From Herbaspirillum sp. (lineage in GTDB: Bacteria; Pseudomonadota; Gammaproteobacteria; Burkholderiales; Burkholderiaceae_D): a stretch of DNA of 64,000 bases. Both the position numbers and the translations under genes were made by a program. Below the pieces are notes generated by a model. It was not told where the DNA came from and searched no databases. It saw only the letters and a list, made by a program, of their open reading frames with translations. The stretch spans positions 124,001-188,000 of the forward strand of contig NZ_JAGIBI010000004.1 in assembly GCF_017744395.1 (NCBI RefSeq), given 5' to 3'. Below, piece after piece: positions 59,299 to 64,000 of the stretch (the first letter of the stretch is position 1; each line of letters opens with the position of its first letter).

Positions 59299-59838
59299 CT
59301 AGTACTTGGGCGTAGGCTTATCTTCGCGGCTGGCGCGACGGTCGCTGGCGCTATCCTTTGAGGAACTGTCTTTGGCGTCCTTGGAAGACGAGCTTTCGCG
59401 GTCGCGCGAACGGCTGCTGTCGCGATCGCGGTCGCGCGAGCGACTGCTGCGGTCGCTGGACGAATCCTTGGAGTCCTTGCCCTTGGCATCCTTGCCGTCC
59501 TTGTCATCCTTCTCATCCTTGGCCGGTTCGGCCGGCGGTGGCGGCGGCGCGACGGTCTGGATGCCCTTGGCGGCCATGTATTCGTGCATATCCTTCCAGC
59601 CGGCGAAGATACCCGCCTTCAAGGCATCCGGATTACGCTGGTAGCAGTCTTCCAGGGACTGGCCGGCCTGGCGGCAGCCAGCGCCCAGGGCAATGCCTTC
59701 GGCCTTGGCCTCTTCAGGCGTCTGCTTGGGCTTGGTGAACTTGCTGACGTAGTCGCATGCGGAAAGCGAGAAGGCGACACCGGCGATCAGGGCCAGCCTG
59801 GCCACCAGGCGGTGCGCTTGGAATGAGGTTGCTGACAT
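59299..59838 (-). CDS. Putative lipoprotein with Arg/Ser/Asp-rich low-complexity tail
   Basis: A 179-residue protein of unknown function. The N-terminus has a basic start, a hydrophobic core and a lipobox ending LSAC with Cys28, so it should be lipidated. Residues 30-95 form a small Cys-containing domain (GCRQAGQSLEDCYQRNP, FAGWKDMHEYMAAKG). A Pro-rich hinge (VAPPPPPAEPA) leads to a tail of about 75 residues made almost only of Asp, Lys, Ser, Arg and Glu (KDEKDDKDGKD, then SRDRDRDSSRSRDRE). The tail is certainly disordered and looks like an SR/RD repeat. A GAGGGA site precedes the ATG at 59838. Its own terminator follows. Confidence 0.85.
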   Translation of the reverse strand: MSATSFQAHRLVARLALIAGVAFSLSACDYVSKFTKPKQTPEEAKAEGIALGAGCRQAGQSLEDCYQRNPDALKAGIFAGWKDMHEYMAAKGIQTVAPPPPPAEPAKDEKDDKDGKDAKGKDSKDSSSDRSSRSRDRDRDSSRSRDRESSSSKDAKDSSSKDSASDRRASREDKPTPKY

Positions 59839-60063
59839 CACGTCCCTCTTGTGGATTCGGGTTGGTATTGTTTGGCATGCAATGCCGCAAACGGACAAAA
59901 GGCCATCGCAAACCGAAGTTTGCAACAGCCTTTCGCTCTTTTGCAGGCTGATGACATATTTTCACCGGCGCAAGCAAGCTTGCATCCGAGGAAAAGAAGC
60001 CGAATCAGCCCCGAAATTGTCGATACCGGCTCCGGAAACGCCCGGAAACCGGCATCGGCGGCC

Positions 60064-61077
60064 TTACTTGGCGGTCGCCAGGGCCACGGTGGTGTCCAGC
60101 ATGCGGTTGGAGAAGCCCCACTCGTTGTCGTACCAGGACGAAACCTTGACCAGGCGGCCGGAGACCTTGGTCAGGGTGGCGTCGAAGTTGGACGATGCCG
60201 GGTTGTGGTTGAAGTCGACCGACACCAGAGGATCGGTGTTGTAGGTCAGGATGCCCTTCAGCGGACCGGCTTCCGAAGCGGCCTTCAGGATGGCGTTGAC
60301 TTCGTCCACGGTGGTGTCGCGCGCGGCCACGAAGGACAGGTCGACGATGGAGACGTTGATCGTCGGCACGCGGATGGCGTAGCCGTCCAGTTTGCCGTTC
60401 AGTTCCGGCAGCACCAGGCCGACCGCGGCGGCGGCGCCGGTCTTGGTCGGGATCATCGACTGTGTGGCCGAACGGGCGCGGCGCAGGTCTTCGTGGTAGA
60501 CGTCGGTCAGCACCTGGTCGTTGGTGTAGGCGTGCACGGTGGTCATCAGGCCGTTCAGCAGGCCGATCTTGTCATGCAGCGGCTGGACCAGCGGCGCCAG
60601 GCAGTTGGTGGTGCACGATGCGTTGGAGATGACGGTATCCGTTGCCTTCAGCACGCCGTGGTTGACGCCGTAGACGACGGTCGCGTCCACGTCCTTGCCG
60701 CCCGGCGCGGAGATGATCACCTTCTTGGCGCCGCCCTTGATGTGGGCGCTGGCCTTTTCCTTGGTGGTGAAGAAGCCGGTGCATTCCAGCACCACGTCCA
60801 CGCCCAGCTCGCCCCACGGCAGTTCGGCCGGGTTGCGCTGCGCCAGCACCTTGATGCGGTCGCCGTTGACGACGATCGAATCGCCATCCACAGCCACGGT
60901 GCCCGGGAACTTGCCGTGCGCGGTGTCGTACTGGGTCAGGTGGGCGTTGGTCTTCGGGTCGCCCAGGTCGTTGATGGCGACGATTTCGATGTCGTGCTTC
61001 TTGCCGCCTTCGTAGTGGGCACGCAGGATGTTGCGGCCGATGCGGCCATAACCGTTGATTGCGACGCGAATTGCCAT
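60064..61077 (-). CDS. gapA: Glyceraldehyde-3-phosphate dehydrogenase
   Basis: A 337-residue NAD-dependent glycolytic enzyme. The Rossmann motif [10 protein letters not shown] is at the N-terminus, the catalytic Cys155 in [12 protein letters not shown], and the partner His182 in TTVHAYTND. Asp38 (INDLGD) after strand 2 points to NAD rather than NADP preference. The start at 61077 has AAGGAG 6 nt upstream. It is the third gene on the minus strand after tkt and a GNAT gene (70 nt gap); tkt-gapA neighbourhood is usual in betaproteobacteria. The leader before it contains a tandem repeat of TATTGAAAA (61094-61111). Confidence 0.96.
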   Translation of the reverse strand: MAIRVAINGYGRIGRNILRAHYEGGKKHDIEIVAINDLGDPKTNAHLTQYDTAHGKFPGTVAVDGDSIVVNGDRIKVLAQRNPAELPWGELGVDVVLECTGFFTTKEKASAHIKGGAKKVIISAPGGKDVDATVVYGVNHGVLKATDTVISNASCTTNCLAPLVQPLHDKIGLLNGLMTTVHAYTNDQVLTDVYHEDLRRARSATQSMIPTKTGAAAAVGLVLPELNGKLDGYAIRVPTINVSIVDLSFVAARDTTVDEVNAILKAASEAGPLKGILTYNTDPLVSVDFNHNPASSNFDATLTKVSGRLVKVSSWYDNEWGFSNRMLDTTVALATAK

Positions 61078-61147
61078 GCTGTTCTCCTTAAGGTATTGAA
61101 AATATTGAAAATCGATACAAAACGGTCTTGCCGGCAACCCGGCATTG

Positions 61148-61696
61148 TTATTTCAGCTTGCGCCAGACGAAACCGACCTCGTCGATCTCGGTGCCGTCAT
61201 CCCAGGTGAAGGTCTGCTCGAACAGCTGTTCTGCGCCCAAGGCCTTGAAGAATTCCCGCGCGCCTTCGTTCTTGGCCAGTACCCAGGCCATCAGGCCGGT
61301 GGCGCCGGCGCTGATCAGGGTGGCCGCGACGTTGGCCAGCAGCTTCTTGCCTAAACCGCGGCGCTGCTCGTCGGGCAACACGCAGATCGCCGAGAGTTCG
61401 GCGTCGCAGCCGAACTTGCTGTCGGCCAGCGTCATGCCCGAGGCGAAGCCGATGACCTCGCCGCCGGCTTCGGCCACGAAGGTGCAGGCCGCATCCGAGG
61501 ACGCGCCCAACACCTGCTCCCACAGCTTGACGCTCTGTTCGGGCTTTAGACTGTCCAGGTAGCTGTCCGGCACCAGGCCGCGATAGCTGGCGCGCCAGCT
61601 ATCGATGCGCACGCCGGCGATCGAAGCGGCATCCGAGGCGCGGGCGCGCCGGATCGTGACTTCTTCCGTGGCGCCGGTTGCTGCTGCTTGTGTCAT
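61148..61696 (-). CDS. GNAT-family N-acetyltransferase
   Basis: A 182-residue acetyltransferase. The acetyl-CoA loop is in [14 protein letters not shown] (Q/RxxGxG/A, about 113-118), preceded by the beta-strand AELSAICV and followed by [23 protein letters not shown], the usual C-terminal GNAT block. The substrate is unknown; the family includes protein, antibiotic and metabolite acetylases. AAGGA lies about 9 nt before the ATG at 61696; an upstream TTG at 61711 is less likely. It sits between tkt (21 nt gap) and gapA, probably in one operon. Confidence 0.88.
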   Translation of the reverse strand: MTQAAATGATEEVTIRRARASDAASIAGVRIDSWRASYRGLVPDSYLDSLKPEQSVKLWEQVLGASSDAACTFVAEAGGEVIGFASGMTLADSKFGCDAELSAICVLPDEQRRGLGKKLLANVAATLISAGATGLMAWVLAKNEGAREFFKALGAEQLFEQTFTWDDGTEIDEVGFVWRKLK

Positions 61697-61717
61697 TACT
61701 TCGTCCTTCAACGCGGA

Positions 61718-63712
61718 TCAGGCCAGCAATTGCTTAGCCTTGCCCACCACGTTCTCGACGGTGAAGCCGAAGTGCTTGAACAGCACGCCGGCCGGCGCCG
61801 ATTCGCCGAAGGTGTCGATACCGACCACGGCGCCTTCCAGGCCCACGTACTTGTGCCAGAAGGCGGTCACGCCGGCTTCGATGGCCAGGCGCGGCATGCC
61901 CTTGGGCAGCACGGAGGCCTTGTAGGCGGCGTCCTGGCGGTCGAACACGTCGGTCGACGGCATGGAGACCACGCGCACGGCGATGCCTTCGGCGGCCAGC
62001 GCGTCGGCGGCCTTGGTGGCCAGCTCGATTTCGGAACCGGTGGCGAGGATCGCCAGCTTGGCGTCGGCCGCATCGCGCAGCACATAGCCGCCGCGCGCGA
62101 TGTCCTTGATCTGGGCCGCGGTGCGTTCCTGGAACGGCAGGTTCTGGCGCGAGAAGATCAGGGTGCTGGGGCCGTCATGGCGCTTGATCGCCTCGGCCCA
62201 GGCCACGGCGGACTCGGTGGTGTCGCACGGACGCCAGTTGTCCAGGTTGGGGATCAGGCGCAGGCTGGAGACATGCTCCACCGACTGGTGGGTGGGGCCG
62301 TCTTCGCCCAGGCCGATCGAATCGTGGGTGAACACGAACAGCGAGCGCACCTTCATCAGCGCGGCCATGCGCAGCGCATTGCGGCTGTAGTCGGAGAAGG
62401 TCAGGAAGGTGGCGCCGAACGGCAGGTAGCCGCCATGCAGGGCGATGCCGTTCATGATGGCGCTCATGCCGAACTCGCGCACGCCGTAGTTGATGTGGTT
62501 GCCGGCCTGGTCGGCGCGCACCGCCACCGATTCCTTCCAGTTGGTCAGGTTGGAGCCGGTCAGGTCGGCCGAGCCGCCCAGGAATTCCGGCAGCACTTGC
62601 GCATAGGCCTGGATGGCGTTCTGGCTGGCCTTGCGGGTGGCGATGTTTTCCTTCTTCTCGACGGTGGAGGCGATGTAGGCGGCCACGGTCTGGTCGAAGC
62701 CGGCCGGCAGTTCGCCCTTCAGGCGGCGCAGCAGTTCGGCGGCTTCGGCCGGGAACTTGGCCGAGTAGTCGGCGAAAGTCTTGTTCCACGCGCCTTCCAG
62801 CTGCGCGCCGTTGGCCTTGGCGTCCCATGCCGAGTAGACGTCGGCCGGGATTTCGAACGGGGCGTAGGTCCAGCCCAGCGCTTCGCGCACGGCGGCGATT
62901 TCCTTGTCGCCCAGCGCGGCGCCGTGCACCTTGTCGGTGCCGGCCAGGTTGGGCGAGCCCTTGCCGATCACGGTGCGGCAGCAGATCAGGGTCGGCTTGT
63001 CGGCCAGCTTGGCCTGGTGGATGGCGGCGTTGACCGCTTCCACGTTGTGGCCGTCGACGGCCGGGATCACGTTCCAGCCGTAGGCTTCGAAGCGCTTCGG
63101 GGTATCGTCCTTGAACCAGCCTTCGACGTGGCCGTCGATGGAGATGCCGTTGTCGTCGTACAGCACGATCAGCTTGGACAGGTTCAGCACGCCGGCCAGC
63201 GAGCAGGCCTCATGCGAGATGCCTTCCATCAGGCAGCCGTCGCCGACGAAGGCATAGGTGTAGTGGTCGACCACCGGCAGGCCGGGCTTGTTGAATTCGG
63301 CGGCCAGCAGCTTCTCGGCCAGCGCCATGCCCACCGCGTTGGTGATGCCCTGGCCCAGCGGGCCGGTGGTGGTTTCCACGCCCGGGGTGATGTGCACTTC
63401 GGGGTGGCCGGCGGTCTTGGAATGCAGTTGGCGGAAGTTCTTGATCTCTTCCATCGGCAGGTCGTAGCCGGTCAGGTGCAGCAGCGCGTAGTGCAGCATC
63501 GAACCGTGGCCGTTGGACAGCACGAAGCGGTCGCGGTTGGCCCATTGCGGGTTGGCCGGGTTGTGGCGGTAGTGCTTGGCCCACAGCGCCACGGCGATTT
63601 CCGCCATCCCCATCGGCATGCCCGGGTGTCCAGAATTTGCTTTTTGTACAGCGTCCATCGCCAGCGCGCGGATCGCGTTGGCCATCTTGTCGGTGGGGAG
63701 AGTGGAAATCAT
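61718..63712 (-). CDS. tkt: Transketolase
   Basis: A 664-residue thiamine-diphosphate enzyme that moves two-carbon units between sugar phosphates in the pentose phosphate pathway. It also helps to set the supply of erythrose 4-phosphate, a substrate of AroG in this window. The N-terminal signature [23 protein letters not shown], the ThDP-Mg motif [13 protein letters not shown] and the pyrimidine-domain [14 protein letters not shown] are intact. Length matches E. coli TktA (663). The ATG at 63712 lacks a clear Shine-Dalgarno; the frame continues upstream without support. It heads the tkt-GNAT-gapA unit and is divergent from rsmE. Confidence 0.96.
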   Translation of the reverse strand: MISTLPTDKMANAIRALAMDAVQKANSGHPGMPMGMAEIAVALWAKHYRHNPANPQWANRDRFVLSNGHGSMLHYALLHLTGYDLPMEEIKNFRQLHSKTAGHPEVHITPGVETTTGPLGQGITNAVGMALAEKLLAAEFNKPGLPVVDHYTYAFVGDGCLMEGISHEACSLAGVLNLSKLIVLYDDNGISIDGHVEGWFKDDTPKRFEAYGWNVIPAVDGHNVEAVNAAIHQAKLADKPTLICCRTVIGKGSPNLAGTDKVHGAALGDKEIAAVREALGWTYAPFEIPADVYSAWDAKANGAQLEGAWNKTFADYSAKFPAEAAELLRRLKGELPAGFDQTVAAYIASTVEKKENIATRKASQNAIQAYAQVLPEFLGGSADLTGSNLTNWKESVAVRADQAGNHINYGVREFGMSAIMNGIALHGGYLPFGATFLTFSDYSRNALRMAALMKVRSLFVFTHDSIGLGEDGPTHQSVEHVSSLRLIPNLDNWRPCDTTESAVAWAEAIKRHDGPSTLIFSRQNLPFQERTAAQIKDIARGGYVLRDAADAKLAILATGSEIELATKAADALAAEGIAVRVVSMPSTDVFDRQDAAYKASVLPKGMPRLAIEAGVTAFWHKYVGLEGAVVGIDTFGESAPAGVLFKHFGFTVENVVGKAKQLLA

Positions 63713-63818
63713 GTCGGTGTCAGAGAGTTGCTGGATGCGCCCGCAGGCGCCAAAAACCTGTTTCGGGGAGCCAACGCCCTGTTGCCGCCGGCTCCGGTGC
63801 TGCCATTCAAATGCAAAC

Positions 63819-63855
63819 CCCGGAAATATCCGGGGTCGCGCGGGGCTGTATTTTA
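63819..63855 (-). promoter_or_regulatory. tkt promoter element and leader hairpin
   Basis: On the minus strand a -10-like TAAAAT (63850-63855) would start transcription near 63843. The first 25 nt of the message then contain the stem ACCCCGG-ATATTT-CCGGGGT (63819-63838), followed by TTTG. No good -35 is visible. The leader to tkt would be about 130 nt. Confidence 0.4.
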
Positions 63856-63951
63856 CCAGAGAGCGCCCGCACCCATGCCACAAATGGGCCGGGAATGGGG
63901 GCGGAGGCGTTAAAATCGGGGATCGCTCCCTATTTACCGCCAACCCCATCC

Positions 63952-64000
63952 ATGCCACGTTTCTTTTGTCCGCAAGCCCTCAGCATCGGCGCGTCCCTGG
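63952..64000 (+). CDS. rsmE: 16S rRNA m3U1498 methyltransferase RsmE, N-terminus only
   Basis: The first 16 codons are in the window and the rest runs off the right edge. The start [16 protein letters not shown] is the normal beginning of RsmE (PRFF followed by a short strand leading to the PUA-like domain). It is divergent from tkt. TAAAAT at 63911-63916 may be its -10. The call rests on 16 residues and is therefore not certain. Confidence 0.65.
   Translation, partial: MPRFFCPQALSIGASL

Overview
The window reads as a piece of a high-GC betaproteobacterial chromosome, most likely Oxalobacteraceae and probably Herbaspirillum or a close relative. This is inferred from gene content and order, not from a database search. 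Pointers are a dihydrolipoamide dehydrogenase that carries its own lipoyl domain, homodimeric-type aceE followed by aceF and lpdA, the yhdP-nitrilase-tldD block divergent from glnE, the orn / M48 peptidase / phhB / rsgA block, and tkt-acetyltransferase-gapA. Coding density is high, genes are intact, and I saw no prophage, insertion sequence, CRISPR array, rRNA or tRNA. It is ordinary core chromosome with a few accessory loci.

Layout. 1-10.9 kb is accessory: the start of a Tat-exported protein, a dienelactone hydrolase, an AmpR-like regulator divergent from a class A beta-lactamase, a Fur-box-headed fecI-fecR-TonB receptor unit for ferric siderophore uptake, a LysE exporter, a hydratase, and a MerR regulator coupled to an aldo/keto reductase. 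10.9-17.5 kb is the pyruvate dehydrogenase operon (aceE-aceF-lpdA, minus strand). 17.8-31.3 kb holds gshA, folD, prlC, holC, dadA, lpxO, a diguanylate cyclase, a periplasmic asparaginase and a semialdehyde dehydrogenase. 31.4-41.3 kb has a REP-like repeat pair, ftsK, srkA-tag, a SEC-C protein, a class D (OXA-type) beta-lactamase, orn, and M48 peptidase-phhB-rsgA. 41.4-48.4 kb has argF-argG-ppnP, murB, yajQ, a VOC protein, DoxX, and aroG with a leader peptide. 48.7-64 kb has yhdP-nit-tldD, glnE, a methyltransferase, a lipoprotein with an Arg/Ser/Asp-rich tail, tkt-GNAT-gapA, and the start of rsmE.

The most interesting signal lies upstream of aroG (DAHP synthase). A 30-codon minus-strand reading frame rich in Phe and Tyr codons (48313-48405) is followed by an intrinsic terminator (48261-48291). 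An 8-bp long-range pairing and a competing antiterminator pairing are both visible. This is the layout of a ribosome-mediated transcription attenuator that would tune the first step of aromatic amino acid synthesis to charged tRNA-Phe and tRNA-Tyr. Other regulatory structures worth checking are a hairpin over the Shine-Dalgarno of the TonB receptor, terminator-like hairpins just before argF and doxX, a MerR-type 19-bp-spacer promoter that would give a leaderless mRNA, and several other genes with a -10 hexamer placed 6-9 nt before the start codon.
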